NCBI GenBank assembly: GCA_900544255.1
Contig: UQUM01000008.1
Span: forward strand, 1-64,000
From: an uncultured Sutterella sp.
Lineage (GTDB): Bacteria > Pseudomonadota > Gammaproteobacteria > Burkholderiales > Burkholderiaceae_F
Length of the DNA: 64,000 nt
Direction of reading: 5' to 3'
This document shows, in pieces, positions 42,781-51,860 of the stretch. The translations under genes were made by a program, and so were the position numbers. The notes under the pieces were generated by a model that had not been told where the DNA came from, did not search any database, and was given only the letters and a program-made list of their open reading frames with translations. How positions within the stretch are numbered: the stretch's first letter is position 1; each line of letters opens with the position of its first letter.

Positions 42781-44624
42781 TTTTGTTTCTCCTTGCGGCG
42801 CAGGAACGCTCCGATTCCGCCCAACATCATCAAAAAGGCCCCGCCCCAAATCCAAGTCGCCAAGGGCTTCACGGAAAGGCGTACCAAATATTCACCGTCA
42901 CCCAGCGGATTTCCCATGGACACATAAACGTCCCGAAAGATCCCCTGGCGCAACCCGGCTGCCGACATCGTCTGGCCGTTTACTTTATATACTTGGCGCT
43001 GCGGCTTTAAAACATACTGCACGTCTTCTTTTTCGTTCATCACGAGAATTTGGGCTTCTTTGGCGCGGTAGCTGCGGGTTTCCACATCTTTGGTTTCATC
43101 GTAAACAAAAATAAGATCCGCCACGGGTTTACCGAGTCCCGGCCCCATGCGCACCAACGCTTCCGATTCAAAATTCGTGATTCCCGTCACGCCGAAAATA
43201 CTGACGGCAAGTCCGGCGTGCGCCACGAGTGCCGCTTTTCTCCAGCCGCGCCGCGCGGCAAAAACGAGGGTCGTCACCAACCACAATCCGGCCGTCGTCC
43301 CCAAAAACACCCAAACGGGCGACGTACCGGAAAATAGGAATGTCGCCAAGGCGCCCCCCGCCGCCGACACACACGCTGCCGCCGCCCGTTTGACACCCGA
43401 CGTTCCCGCCGTCTGCAGATACCCCGCCAAAAAAGCCGCCGCTACCGTCATCGGTGCAAAAAACGCATTAAAGTACGGCGCCCCCACGGAGAGCGTCCCC
43501 CACCCCATGACCTCAAAGAAAAGCGGATAGAGCGTTCCCACGAGGACGCTCGCTGCAGCCGCGAGACAAAGATAAACCCCGAACCAAAGTCCCCAGTTCA
43601 CCGGCACGGCGGTCGATTGCGGCTCCTTGAATTGTCCGACTCTCTGAATGTAAAACAACACCGCCGGCACCATCAACACGACAAAAAGCGCAAGAAGCGC
43701 TGCCCCGCGGGCCTTATCGACGGCAAACGCGTGCACCGACTGCACGATGCCGCTGCGAACTAAAAACGCCCCCAAAAGCGACAAGGCAAATCCCACGAAG
43801 CTCAGCAACACGACAAAACGCGGCGACACGTCCTTCACAAAAAACGCGTGCAGCAGAGCCGTCGTCACGAGCCACGGAATAAAGGAAGAATTTTCCACGG
43901 GATCCCAGAACCACCAACCGCCCCAACCGAGCTCGGTGTAGGCCCACCAAGACCCCAGGGCGTTGCCCGCCGTCAGAAACACCCACGTCAAAAGCGTGAG
44001 TCGCTTCATGAGGCGTTTGGCGTACGCCGTCAGCCGACCTTCGGCCAATACGCCGCAGGCCGCCGCAAACAAAGCCGCCAGTCCCGCGTACCCCGCAAAC
44101 AACAACGGCGGATGAAAAATCATCCCCGGACTCTGCAAAATCGGATTCAAGTCCCGCCCTTGCGTCGGCACTTCCGGTAAAAGGCGCTCAAACGGATCGG
44201 AAACAGCGACCAAAAACAGCGTCAGAGCGAGCAGCACGGCACCGGCCGCTAAACCGGCGCCCCTTTCAAACGCCGCCGAATCCGGCGCCATCCGCCGCAT
44301 CGACGCCGACGCCGTCGCCGTCATCACCAACCAGAGGAAAAACGAGCCTTCATGCCCCGCCCAAAAGGCCGCAATTTTGTAGCCCCATTCCAACCCGGTA
44401 TTGGAATTGAAGGCCACGTACTTCACGGAAAAGTCGTCGGTGAGAAGGGTATAAAAAAGACAGGCCGCCGCCATCAAAACGGCTGTCGTTCCCGCCGACA
44501 ACCCCGCGCGGGAAAGCGGAAAAAGGCGTTGCCTGAAAGTCGTCGGTCCCAGATTCGCTACCGTCGTCAAGAAAAAAGCGGCCGCCGCCAATGTGAGAAG
44601 ATAGAGTCCCGACTCAGCAATCAT
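42777..44624 (-). CDS. ccmF: CcmF-type haem lyase
   Basis: 615 residues and about 13-15 membrane helices. The periplasmic haem-handling WWD motif is intact as GGWWFWDPVENSSFIPW near residues 226-242, and conserved His residues flank it (for example GHEGSFFLW). CcmF ligates haem to CXXCH cysteines in system I maturation. Its place in the sulfite reductase operon, without ccmABCDE, suggests a second, specialised lyase for the CX15CH haem of MccA, comparable to the specialised haem lyase component reported for the Shewanella sir locus. Confidence 0.9.
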   Translation of the reverse strand: MIAESGLYLLTLAAAAFFLTTVANLGPTTFRQRLFPLSRAGLSAGTTAVLMAAACLFYTLLTDDFSVKYVAFNSNTGLEWGYKIAAFWAGHEGSFFLWLVMTATASASMRRMAPDSAAFERGAGLAAGAVLLALTLFLVAVSDPFERLLPEVPTQGRDLNPILQSPGMIFHPPLLFAGYAGLAALFAAACGVLAEGRLTAYAKRLMKRLTLLTWVFLTAGNALGSWWAYTELGWGGWWFWDPVENSSFIPWLVTTALLHAFFVKDVSPRFVVLLSFVGFALSLLGAFLVRSGIVQSVHAFAVDKARGAALLALFVVLMVPAVLFYIQRVGQFKEPQSTAVPVNWGLWFGVYLCLAAAASVLVGTLYPLFFEVMGWGTLSVGAPYFNAFFAPMTVAAAFLAGYLQTAGTSGVKRAAAACVSAAGGALATFLFSGTSPVWVFLGTTAGLWLVTTLVFAARRGWRKAALVAHAGLAVSIFGVTGITNFESEALVRMGPGLGKPVADLIFVYDETKDVETRSYRAKEAQILVMNEKEDVQYVLKPQRQVYKVNGQTMSAAGLRQGIFRDVYVSMGNPLGDGEYLVRLSVKPLATWIWGGAFLMMLGGIGAFLRRKEKQN

Positions 44625-44642
44625 GATTTACTCCCTCTCCCC

Positions 44643-45449
44643 TCAGACCGAAAGACGCCGCAGACCGGTGAGCGTGAGTCCGGTTCCCGCGACCCACCAA
44701 ATGAACAAAACGCCCCAGGATACCGCCGCCGGCGCTGAAAACCCAGTGACGGCGGCCGGCGTCATCAGCATGCGGAAGGCATCGGCTGAATTCAAAGTCA
44801 TCAACACGGTGAAAAGGCTGCTCGGTACGTCGCCCGCAAGCATCACGGCCATGGTGAGCAAAATCAAGTCCCACAAAAACACCGCGGCAAACCACAAAAC
44901 GAGGAGATACGCCAAAGCACGCGCTTTCGTCGTCCCGAGACTCACAGCACAGCCTAAGGCCGCGAACCCCGCCGCATACAACCAAGCCCCGAATCCCAAC
45001 TCGAGCAATCCCGACAGGGTTTCACCCCATGTCCACGGAAGCGGCAGAATGACTTTGAGTCCCACCATCATCACCAACGCCGGGAGCAACGCAGCTGCCA
45101 AACCCGCGGCATACGCCATGAGTTTTGCAAGACCCCAGGTTTCTCGCCCGATGGGATAGGTGAGCATCAGAAGCAACGTCCCTTGTTCGCGTTCCGCCGC
45201 AAAAGCGTCACTCACAGCGAGCACCGCAAGCAGCGGCATCACGTACATCAAGAGCGCCGCCAAAGCCGCCTTGACCGTCGCAAAATCCCGATAAACCAAT
45301 GTGCCGCCCACGGCAGCCGTGCCGAACACCACGGCCACGACCAAGAGCGCCGACACCCACGCGCCGGCCGTCAGCCACTTATTGCGGCGAATAAGGAGAA
45401 ATTCCTTCGCAACGAGCGTTTTAAACGTCACCCACGTATCGTGCGTCAT
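44643..45449 (-). CDS. nosY: NosY-like ABC-2 permease
   Basis: 268 residues with about six membrane helices and the ABC-2/NosY segment ERQGTLLLMLTYPIGRETW after the second helix. It should be the membrane partner of the adjacent ATPase, whose stop overlaps its ATG by 4 nt. In N2O reductase systems NosDFY supports formation of the copper-sulfur CuZ site. Here no nosZ is present, so the cargo more likely serves MccA. CcmB was considered but length and the nosD partner favour NosY. Confidence 0.82.
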   Translation of the reverse strand: MTHDTWVTFKTLVAKEFLLIRRNKWLTAGAWVSALLVVAVVFGTAAVGGTLVYRDFATVKAALAALLMYVMPLLAVLAVSDAFAAEREQGTLLLMLTYPIGRETWGLAKLMAYAAGLAAALLPALVMMVGLKVILPLPWTWGETLSGLLELGFGAWLYAAGFAALGCAVSLGTTKARALAYLLVLWFAAVFLWDLILLTMAVMLAGDVPSSLFTVLMTLNSADAFRMLMTPAAVTGFSAPAAVSWGVLFIWWVAGTGLTLTGLRRLSV

Positions 45450-46321
45450 ACAGCGACTCCGTTGAAATGCGTATAAAGCGCCGTGAGATCGGGCTTTGTG
45501 ACTTCAAAATCAAAAAAACCGGCAGCCGTCAACTGTTTCACGAGCGACACCAAGGCCGTTTCCGGCAAAACAAAGTGATCATGCTCCCACGTGACGCCCG
45601 GCAACCCTATCTTCGCCGCCCAGTCGGCCCCGCAGCCGGGAACCGACACGCGCACGGGAAGCTGCGCCTGCTGACGCAGTGCTTCCAAGGTGGCGGGCCC
45701 CGCCGTCAGGCGTCCGTCCTTGAGCATCATGACTTGGTCAAGATGCTTTTCAACGAGCGCCAACTCATGCGTCGAAATCAACACCGCACACCCCTGGCTC
45801 GCGCGTTCCGCAAGTATTTCGTAGAGCGCCTGCGTCGTCTGGGGATCCAACCCCGTCGTCGGTTCATCCATCAACATAACGTCAGGATCGGCCAGAAGCG
45901 CCTGCGCCAACCCCAACCGCTGCCGCTGCCCCTTGGAACAATCTTTCGGCGTCTTTTGGGCTAATTCCGCCAAACGCAGCCTCTCGGCCGTACGGCGAAC
46001 GGCGGCGGGCGCCACGCCCTTCAAGCGACCGAAAAACGTCAGATGCTCCTCAATCGTCATTGCGTCGTAAAAACTCACGTTTTCCGGGAGATACCCGACG
46101 CGCCGCCGATTTTCACCGGGACGCCCTCCTAAGACCGAGAGCGTTCCCGACGCAGGGCAAAGCAACCCCAAAATAAGTTTTAAAAGCGTCGTTTTCCCGG
46201 CGCCGTTCGTCCCCGCGAGCGCCGTGAGGGTTCCTGCGTGTAATTGGAAAGACACCCCGTCCACCGCACGCTGAGAGCCGCGCAGGAAAACAAGGGACTC
46301 CGCCGTCACGAATGCCGTCAT
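45446..46321 (-). CDS. nosF: NosF-like ABC transporter ATPase
   Basis: 291 residues. Walker A GTNGAGKTTLLK (residues 39-50), signature CSKGQRQRLGLAQALL, Walker B VMLMDEPTTGLDPQ and the H-loop ISTHELALVE are all intact. A C-terminal extension of about 70 residues beyond the ATPase core matches NosF-type proteins. It overlaps nosD upstream and nosY downstream by 4 nt each, so the three are translationally coupled. It powers the NosY permease at the cytoplasmic face. Confidence 0.88.
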   Translation of the reverse strand: MTAFVTAESLVFLRGSQRAVDGVSFQLHAGTLTALAGTNGAGKTTLLKLILGLLCPASGTLSVLGGRPGENRRRVGYLPENVSFYDAMTIEEHLTFFGRLKGVAPAAVRRTAERLRLAELAQKTPKDCSKGQRQRLGLAQALLADPDVMLMDEPTTGLDPQTTQALYEILAERASQGCAVLISTHELALVEKHLDQVMMLKDGRLTAGPATLEALRQQAQLPVRVSVPGCGADWAAKIGLPGVTWEHDHFVLPETALVSLVKQLTAAGFFDFEVTKPDLTALYTHFNGVAV

Positions 46322-47607
46322 AGCGCACCTCCTGCAGCACCCGCCTGAACCGGACGTTTCACCAACGGCCGTGTGTCCGTAATGCCCTTACCGGCATCGA
46401 GCGCAAGCCCTGCCGTCAAGCGCCTCAAAAGAAACACCACCGGGCTTTCCGCGAGAAAACGGGCTTCCGGATAAAGCCAAAAAAGGCGATCGAGCGAATC
46501 GTTGGGCTGATAAGGCAAATCTCCGACGCCGTCGCCGTCCAAGTCCCAAACGACGCTTTCGCCCCAAAAATTACCGACGCTTCCTTCCGTCCACGTAAGA
46601 GGCTTTTTCCCCACATAGCGCACGGGCACCATGTTGCCGGTAAAACTGTTGCCGAACACGCGGCTGCCTTCGCCCCCCAACGCCACATCCGCCCCGATGT
46701 CACTTTTCTCGAAACGATTGTAGGCAATGAGATTCGCTCCGGCGCCGTAAATAAAAAGCGCCTTGCCTTCGGAATTGACGGACATATCCCCGTCCGGGTT
46801 ATGAATGTCGGTGAGCGTATTGTTTTTCACCGTGCAACCGTCCGCCACATTAAGAAGAATGCCGAACTCGGTCCCCGACGTCACTCGGTTGTCCCCCACC
46901 GTCGCGCGCCGCGTACTCATCACGGCCACGCCTCCTGCGGATGCCGTCACAAAATTCCCGCGTGCCTCATCATTTTTTGTGTACATGAAATGCACGCCGT
47001 ACTGCGCGTCCGAAAAACGATTTCCTTCGGCAAGACACCCTTCGGTACTTTCAAAGTACACACCGTCCCGCACGTGTTCAAATTCGGAATTTTTAACGAT
47101 CACCCCCTGAGACGACTTCATGTAAAAACCGTCGCCGCGCGAAGTCATCGGTCGATTTTGGTCCCCGATCACCCGAGAAGCTTCCATCGTCACCGTTCCG
47201 ACGCCTTCTCCGAACACCCCGTAGGCCGGACTTTTGAGGGTCACATTCTTCAACGTCACATGGTGGGTAAATTTGTTGAGGAATACCGCGGCGTGATGCT
47301 CCGACAACACCCGCCCTTCGCCTTCGATCGTCAGATTTTCCAACCTCACGCGGGAGGCGGCAATCGTGACGGCCCGGTCGCCGCCCCGGATCACCGCACC
47401 GAGTTCCCCCCGCAGGGTTACCGCTTTTTTTAAAATAAGGCTTCCGTCATAAACGCCGGGCGCCAATTGCACGCAACCGCGCCGAGGCACCCTATCCAAA
47501 ACCGCGGTTAGATCCTCCCCCGCCGTTGTCCGCAGGCACGTCGAATCAGCGGACCAAGCAACCTCGACCGCCATAGCGACGATGAACGCGGCAACCACGG
47601 CTTTCAC
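46318..47607 (-). CDS. nosD: NosD-like periplasmic beta-helix protein
   Basis: 429 residues with a signal peptide (MKAVVAAFIVAMAVEVAWS) and a right-handed beta-helix of CASH/NosD repeats, for example VRLENLTIEGEG, HHVTLKNVTLKS, GVIVKNSEFEHVRDGVYFE and CTVKNNTLTDIHN. The C-terminal FGVNFW-type segment reads SVGNFWGESVVWDLDGDGVGDLPY, which is diagnostic for NosD. It works with NosFY in copper-sulfur site maturation of NosZ elsewhere. No nosZ is present, and the overlaps on both sides tie it to the mcc cluster. Confidence 0.9.
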   Translation of the reverse strand: MKAVVAAFIVAMAVEVAWSADSTCLRTTAGEDLTAVLDRVPRRGCVQLAPGVYDGSLILKKAVTLRGELGAVIRGGDRAVTIAASRVRLENLTIEGEGRVLSEHHAAVFLNKFTHHVTLKNVTLKSPAYGVFGEGVGTVTMEASRVIGDQNRPMTSRGDGFYMKSSQGVIVKNSEFEHVRDGVYFESTEGCLAEGNRFSDAQYGVHFMYTKNDEARGNFVTASAGGVAVMSTRRATVGDNRVTSGTEFGILLNVADGCTVKNNTLTDIHNPDGDMSVNSEGKALFIYGAGANLIAYNRFEKSDIGADVALGGEGSRVFGNSFTGNMVPVRYVGKKPLTWTEGSVGNFWGESVVWDLDGDGVGDLPYQPNDSLDRLFWLYPEARFLAESPVVFLLRRLTAGLALDAGKGITDTRPLVKRPVQAGAAGGAL

Positions 47608-48086
47608 GCCAGATCCTCCAAGGTCACGGCATCAAACGCCGCCTCTCGGCCACCCCATTTTTTAATAAAAGCCGCCGCCTCCGTCGTGGTTTTAAACGCC
47701 GCAGGTTCCGTCCCCATGACGCCTTCAAAACGGCTCCCGACCACAAAGCGCAGCGCAGACGCGTCGTAAAAACAGTCGTCGCCCTGCGCCGTCTGCACGT
47801 AAAGCACTTCCAGGCGCCGACGATTCTCGGGCTGCAGCAAAAAGGCAAAGGCTTCCTTGAGCGAACAAAAGACCGCCGCTCGGTCCACTCCCTTCAAAAA
47901 GAGTTCGGCCTTGGGCCCTTCGTAATTCGCGACCACCATCCCGCAGATCGCACATCGGTCGGACGGCCTTACTGCGCGTGCCTCCCGCTTCTTCGCGTCC
48001 CCGCACCCCGTAAGAGTCGCTGGCAAAAACGCTGCCGTCAGCGCGCCCAATGTGAAAAACCGCCGATAACGCCCATAATCATTCAT
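47604..48086 (-). CDS. nosL: NosL-type copper-binding lipoprotein (second copy)
   Basis: 160 residues. The signal peptide ends in the lipobox LTGC near residue 28, so it is probably an outer- or inner-membrane lipoprotein. The NosL Cu(I) motif CAICGM is at about residues 44-49, and the FCSLKEAF and FVVGSRFEGVMGTEPAAF segments follow the family pattern. It lies 12 nt after the other nosL and overlaps nosD by 4 nt. It probably hands Cu(I) toward the NosDFY machinery or MccA. Confidence 0.85.
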   Translation of the reverse strand: MNDYGRYRRFFTLGALTAAFLPATLTGCGDAKKREARAVRPSDRCAICGMVVANYEGPKAELFLKGVDRAAVFCSLKEAFAFLLQPENRRRLEVLYVQTAQGDDCFYDASALRFVVGSRFEGVMGTEPAAFKTTTEAAAFIKKWGGREAAFDAVTLEDLA

Positions 48087-48098
48087 GCGTCGCCCCAG

Positions 48099-48575
48099 TT
48101 AATTGTGAGCCCGACAACCGAGGATATCGGTCGTGATGTCTTCAAAGCGGTAGAGCTTACCGCCGTTGGTTGCTTGGAAATCCTCCGCCGACTGCTTATT
48201 GGAAAAAGGCGCGAGACTCGGTCCCATCACGGCTTTTTTTTGTGAGGCATAAACGTACCACGCGTCAGCGGCTGCAATAAGCACTTCATCATCGGGATGC
48301 GCCCAATCCGTTTTCCCCGCGTCATGCACGAAGCCGCCTGTCGTCATGCCCTTCGCCTTCATTTCACAAAGAAGCGCCCTCGCAGAACAAAAGGGCTTTC
48401 GTTCACCCTCCGACTGCAGCAGTCCCTTGGGACCGGGGTACTTCACCACCGTCATCCCGCAGGAAGCACATTCGTCCGTCGGCAGAAACTGATAATGCGC
48501 CGAAACCGGGGACACAGTCAAACCGACGAATATTGAAACGGCGATCGCCGCAGTAAACCACTTGAAATTCATCAT
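48099..48575 (-). CDS. nosL: NosL-type copper-binding periplasmic protein (first copy)
   Basis: 158 residues from MMNFKWFTAAIAVSIF with a cleavable signal peptide (VSA-HYQF) and no lipobox. CASCGM near residue 36-41 is the NosL Cu(I) motif; a further KPFCSARALLCEM segment adds two cysteines. Unlike the second copy it should be soluble in the periplasm. Paired soluble and lipid-anchored NosL proteins suggest a copper relay. An inverted repeat (48646-48672) separates it from the upstream nrfD-like gene. Confidence 0.83.
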   Translation of the reverse strand: MMNFKWFTAAIAVSIFVGLTVSPVSAHYQFLPTDECASCGMTVVKYPGPKGLLQSEGERKPFCSARALLCEMKAKGMTTGGFVHDAGKTDWAHPDDEVLIAAADAWYVYASQKKAVMGPSLAPFSNKQSAEDFQATNGGKLYRFEDITTDILGCRAHN

Positions 48576-48645
48576 TTTTTGAGTTTGTCTCCGAAAATTG
48601 AGAAAACGGGTGCCCGAAGGCATCCGCTTTCCCTGAGATACGAAC

Positions 48646-48672
48646 TTCGGGGGCAAACAAGTCACCCCCGAA
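48646..48672 (-). other. Intercistronic hairpin after the NrfD-type gene
   Basis: Stem ttcggggg (48646-48653) and cccccgaa (48665-48672), beginning about 11 nt after the NrfD-type stop and with no T-run on the minus strand. It probably marks an RNA processing or stability boundary between the respiratory genes and the copper/haem maturation genes. Confidence 0.55.
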
Positions 48673-48682
48673 AATCGTCACC

Positions 48683-49594
48683 TTACAGAACAAACGTCTG
48701 ACCGGCGTAGAGAATGAAGAGACGCAGGCACATCATGCCGACGACGGCAAAGGTTGCCCCCGCCACCATGGCTGCGCGTCCTTTCACGAAGGAGCAGACG
48801 AAGGGAAGCACGAAGCCCAACCCGATGACGCCCCACCAGAAGAGCTGTCCCCAGCACCCCGTCGTAAAGGCAGCGGCAGCCGCCTGCTGTGCGGCGTTCC
48901 CGAGCACCATGGCCGCGAAGATCATGAAGAGGCAGAAAAGTTCCGCCGCCATCAGAGGATATTCCGCCTTGTGAAGCGCGTGCATTGCGTCGCTTTCTTC
49001 GCTTTCGCCCATCATCGTCACCGCGAGAAGCTTCACGGCAGCGGCACCTGCGGAGAGGCCCGAAGCCACAAAGAGGGCCGGCAAAACCGCCGTATTAATG
49101 AGGGGATAACGAATCAGGGCCGAAATGAGGAAGCCCGTGTAGGCGCAGATAGCCAGCGCCAACACTAAGACCACCCAGTAAAGCGCAGTCTTAAAGGGCT
49201 TTACGATGTCGGCCGCTTTGGCGCACACCGAGCACTTGTCCCCGAAAGACGCCACCATCAACACAAAGACGAGCGGGATGTAGAAAAGAAGCGCAATCAC
49301 GCCCAAACTCATCACCGACGTCAGGTTGTAGTTAATGAGAATCTTCCAGAAGTCAAAGGGCTTCGTCAAGTCCGCCACCAGGCAGAGCATGCCGAGCGCA
49401 ATGGCGATGAACCCCACGACGGACGCTGCCTTGACGGCGGGCGTAGCCGCAAAGTCCTTCTTCATTACGGCCGCCGTCAAAGCCACCGCAACGGCGCCCC
49501 CGGAAATACCGGCCAAGAAGAGGTAGACCGCAATGGGCCAAGGCCACTGAATGCCGTGGGAGAGGCCTACGGTAAAAAGTAAACTCGCTTCCAT
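48683..49594 (-). CDS. mccD: NrfD/PsrC-type quinol dehydrogenase membrane subunit
   Basis: 303 residues with eight predicted membrane helices and the NrfD-family opening GIQWPWPIAVYLFLAGISGGA near residues 14-34. Such subunits oxidise menaquinol in the membrane and pass electrons to a periplasmic four-cluster ferredoxin. It is 3 nt downstream of that ferredoxin gene here. In Wolinella the matching pair is MccCD, and the Shewanella sir locus encodes an equivalent menaquinol oxidase. Confidence 0.9.
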   Translation of the reverse strand: MEASLLFTVGLSHGIQWPWPIAVYLFLAGISGGAVAVALTAAVMKKDFAATPAVKAASVVGFIAIALGMLCLVADLTKPFDFWKILINYNLTSVMSLGVIALLFYIPLVFVLMVASFGDKCSVCAKAADIVKPFKTALYWVVLVLALAICAYTGFLISALIRYPLINTAVLPALFVASGLSAGAAAVKLLAVTMMGESEESDAMHALHKAEYPLMAAELFCLFMIFAAMVLGNAAQQAAAAAFTTGCWGQLFWWGVIGLGFVLPFVCSFVKGRAAMVAGATFAVVGMMCLRLFILYAGQTFVL

Positions 49595-49597
49595 GGC

Positions 49598-50308
49598 TTA
49601 CGCTCCCTTTTTGACGATGGGGATGTAGCGCACGCTCGGGTTGGTACCCAATTCGGGGCGGATACGCACCGAATCCTTGACCTTGAGGAGCTTCGCGACA
49701 TAACTCGTCGGATCGGCTGCGTCGCCGAACACCAAAGCGTCGTACTTGCAGCTCTCCACGCATCCCGGCGTCATATTGCCCTTCTTGATGCGGGAATCCA
49801 GACAGAAGTTGCAGTTGTCTGCCGCCTTCGTCTTTTCGTTGATGAAGCGAACGTTGTACGGACACGCCACGATGCAGTACTTACAACCCACGCACTTGTC
49901 GGGGTTCATCGTCACGATGCCCGTTGCTTCGTCGCGGTGCGCCGCCCCGGTGGGGCAGACCTTCACGCACGGCGCGTCTTCGCACTGCTGGCACGATACA
50001 CGCACATAGCGACGATCGCTCGCGTATCCGCGCGGCGCATCTTCCTTGGGGCAAATCGCCTTACCGTCCGTGCCGCAGGTGAACTGCAGCGTGAGACGGG
50101 CCTGGCCCTTTACCAAGTCATTGACTTTGGTGCAGGCCGTTTTGCAATCACCGCACCCTACGCACTTGTTCTGATCGAACACCATGACGTAGTGCGGGCG
50201 TTTGCTGCCGCCGCCGTCATTTTTCGCACACCCGCCCAACTGCATGAGGGCAAGTGAGGAAAGACCGGCGCCGGCAATCAGAGTTCTCCGGTCAATCTTT
50301 TCACTCAC
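49598..50308 (-). CDS. mccC: Tat-exported 4x[4Fe-4S] ferredoxin (NrfC/MccC-like)
   Basis: 236 residues from GTG at 50308, with GGAG 6 nt upstream. A twin-arginine signal (KIDRRTLIAGAG) ends in a lipobox (LGGC), so it is probably a folded Tat-exported lipoprotein. Cysteine clusters appear as CVGCGDC...C, CQQCEDAPCVKVC, CVGCKYCIVAC and CNFC...CVESC, enough for four [4Fe-4S] centres. It should link the NrfD-type subunit to MccA in the periplasm. Confidence 0.9.
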   Translation of the reverse strand: MSEKIDRRTLIAGAGLSSLALMQLGGCAKNDGGGSKRPHYVMVFDQNKCVGCGDCKTACTKVNDLVKGQARLTLQFTCGTDGKAICPKEDAPRGYASDRRYVRVSCQQCEDAPCVKVCPTGAAHRDEATGIVTMNPDKCVGCKYCIVACPYNVRFINEKTKAADNCNFCLDSRIKKGNMTPGCVESCKYDALVFGDAADPTSYVAKLLKVKDSVRIRPELGTNPSVRYIPIVKKGA

Positions 50309-50366
50309 GATTGTCTCCGTGAAGTCCGGGATTCTCTTACCTTGGGAAAGAAAATCCCGTCCTTCC

Positions 50367-51026
50367 TTATTGGTTCGTCTTTGAAGCCATGTCCCGGCGG
50401 TAACGGGCTTTGGCGATCGCGTTTTCAATCGCTCTCTCGCGGCCCTTCACCGCACCTGACTGAAGAAGAAACTCCCACTCACGGATCGCTTCCGTCCAAC
50501 GCTCGTTTAAAAACGCATCGTTGGCCAAAAGAAGCCGCACCGGTACCTGGTAGGGGTTGGCGGCGAGCACCCGGTCGGTAAGCGCCTTTACTTCCGCCGT
50601 GAGCTTTCGCCCTTCCCGGTAGTAAAGCGCCTCGGCCTTTAAAGCCGCGGCGTCCGACGTTTCTCCGAACCGAGATTCCGATTCCGTCAGAACGTCAACC
50701 GCTTCGGCGTACTTGCCGCCGTCGTAATACGCCTGCGCAAGCGTCAAAAGCGAGGCCGCATCCGCCGTTTCCGCCTTAGCAGCCCGACGGGCTTCAGTTA
50801 ACCTTGCGGCCAATTGCCAGTCGGTGGCTTCATCCGCCGTACGCACCTGCCAGTCACCGAAATGACCGATTGAGGCGTACCCCGCCGCCGCAATCGCGAC
50901 GGCCGAGAGCGTCATGAGGCCCGCTTCCTTCGTGAACGGCCGCCCGCTCTTCCGTACAGCCGCAAACCCAGCGGCTGCCGGAACGAGCGTCGCGCCCGTC
51001 AATACCCAGAAGAGTTCATTCATCAC
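50367..51026 (-). CDS. TPR protein, CcmI/NrfG-like
   Basis: 219 residues with two N-terminal membrane helices (about 4-24 and 35-54) and a periplasmic tetratricopeptide region (LLTLAQAYYDGGKYAEAVDVL; LLANDAFLNERWTEAIREWEFLL). This matches the layout of CcmI or NrfG-type apocytochrome chaperones, which bind the C-terminus of a multihaem cytochrome and present it to CcmF/CcmH. In this operon the obvious client is MccA. Start at the first of two adjacent ATG codons. Confidence 0.78.
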   Translation of the reverse strand: MMNELFWVLTGATLVPAAAGFAAVRKSGRPFTKEAGLMTLSAVAIAAAGYASIGHFGDWQVRTADEATDWQLAARLTEARRAAKAETADAASLLTLAQAYYDGGKYAEAVDVLTESESRFGETSDAAALKAEALYYREGRKLTAEVKALTDRVLAANPYQVPVRLLLANDAFLNERWTEAIREWEFLLQSGAVKGRERAIENAIAKARYRRDMASKTNQ

Positions 51027-51060
51027 GCCGTTCCTTCTTCAAAAAGATGGGAACGAATCC

Positions 51061-51816
51061 TTACTTATGAGGATTCATCATGCGGCCCATGCCGCCCATC
51101 ATGCCTTCATGTCCTTTGACTTTTTCAACCTTCACGAGTTCGACTTCAAAAACCAGCGTCGCGGCCGGAGGAATCTGAGCTACGCCGTCGGCACCGTAAG
51201 CGAGTTCAGCAGGGATCGTGAAGCGGTACTTCGCGCCTTCCTTCATGAGAAGGAGCCCCTCTTCAAACCCGGGAACCACGCTCATCACGACGAGTCGCGC
51301 CGGAGTGCGGCCCGCGGTCGTATCAAAGACCGTACCGTCGAGCAGCTTTCCGTCGTAATTCACCGTCACGATGTCGGCTTCCGATGGCTGAGCCCCCTTG
51401 CCTTCGCGCAGCACTTCGTACTGCAGACCGGAGGCCGTCGTCTTCACACCCTTTTTCGTGGCATTCTTCTGAAGATAAGCCTTACCTTCGGCGGCGTTCT
51501 TTTCGCGCTGGGCATTGACCGCCTTTTCTTCCAAAGCGTTCAATTTGTCCTGACGCGCCTGAAGCGCCTTCAGAATGTCGTCCGTCGAGAGCACGGACTT
51601 ACCGGCAAAAGCGTCGGTGAAGCCCTTTAAGACGAGAGCCTTATCGCTTGCCAGGCCCAGTTCCTGCTGCTTGATCATCTGGGCAGACAGGTAGTTCGCC
51701 ACCGAAGCGCCCATGCTGTAGGACTCGTTCTCTTCAGCCGTCATGCCGGCGGCAAAGGCCCCGGCGCACACGAGGGAGAGAGCGGCGGCAAGCACGGTTT
51801 TCTTAAGGATCTGCAT
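51061..51816 (-). CDS. mccB: FKBP-type peptidyl-prolyl isomerase with Met/His-rich tail (MccB-like)
   Basis: 251 residues with a signal peptide (MQILKKTVLAAALSLVCAGAFA). A helical N-terminal dimerisation domain is followed by an FKBP domain (SGLQYEVLREGKG; VNYDGKLLDGTVFDTT; PAELAYGADGVAQIPP). The final 17 residues contain five Met and two His between glycines, unlike standard FkpA. Wolinella MccB is also a predicted prolyl isomerase. The tail looks suited to Cu(I) or haem binding, which is inferred. It probably assists MccA folding in the periplasm. Confidence 0.87.
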   Translation of the reverse strand: MQILKKTVLAAALSLVCAGAFAAGMTAEENESYSMGASVANYLSAQMIKQQELGLASDKALVLKGFTDAFAGKSVLSTDDILKALQARQDKLNALEEKAVNAQREKNAAEGKAYLQKNATKKGVKTTASGLQYEVLREGKGAQPSEADIVTVNYDGKLLDGTVFDTTAGRTPARLVVMSVVPGFEEGLLLMKEGAKYRFTIPAELAYGADGVAQIPPAATLVFEVELVKVEKVKGHEGMMGGMGRMMNPHK

Positions 51817-51860
51817 ACAAATTATTCCGTTCGTTATTCTGGTTGATGGGCATTGAATGA

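Noticed and set aside
43000..48600. Reading the NosL-NosDFY genes as a nitrous oxide reductase cluster
   Set aside because: There is no nosZ, nosR or nosX, and the genes overlap in one operon with mccA and its haem lyase.
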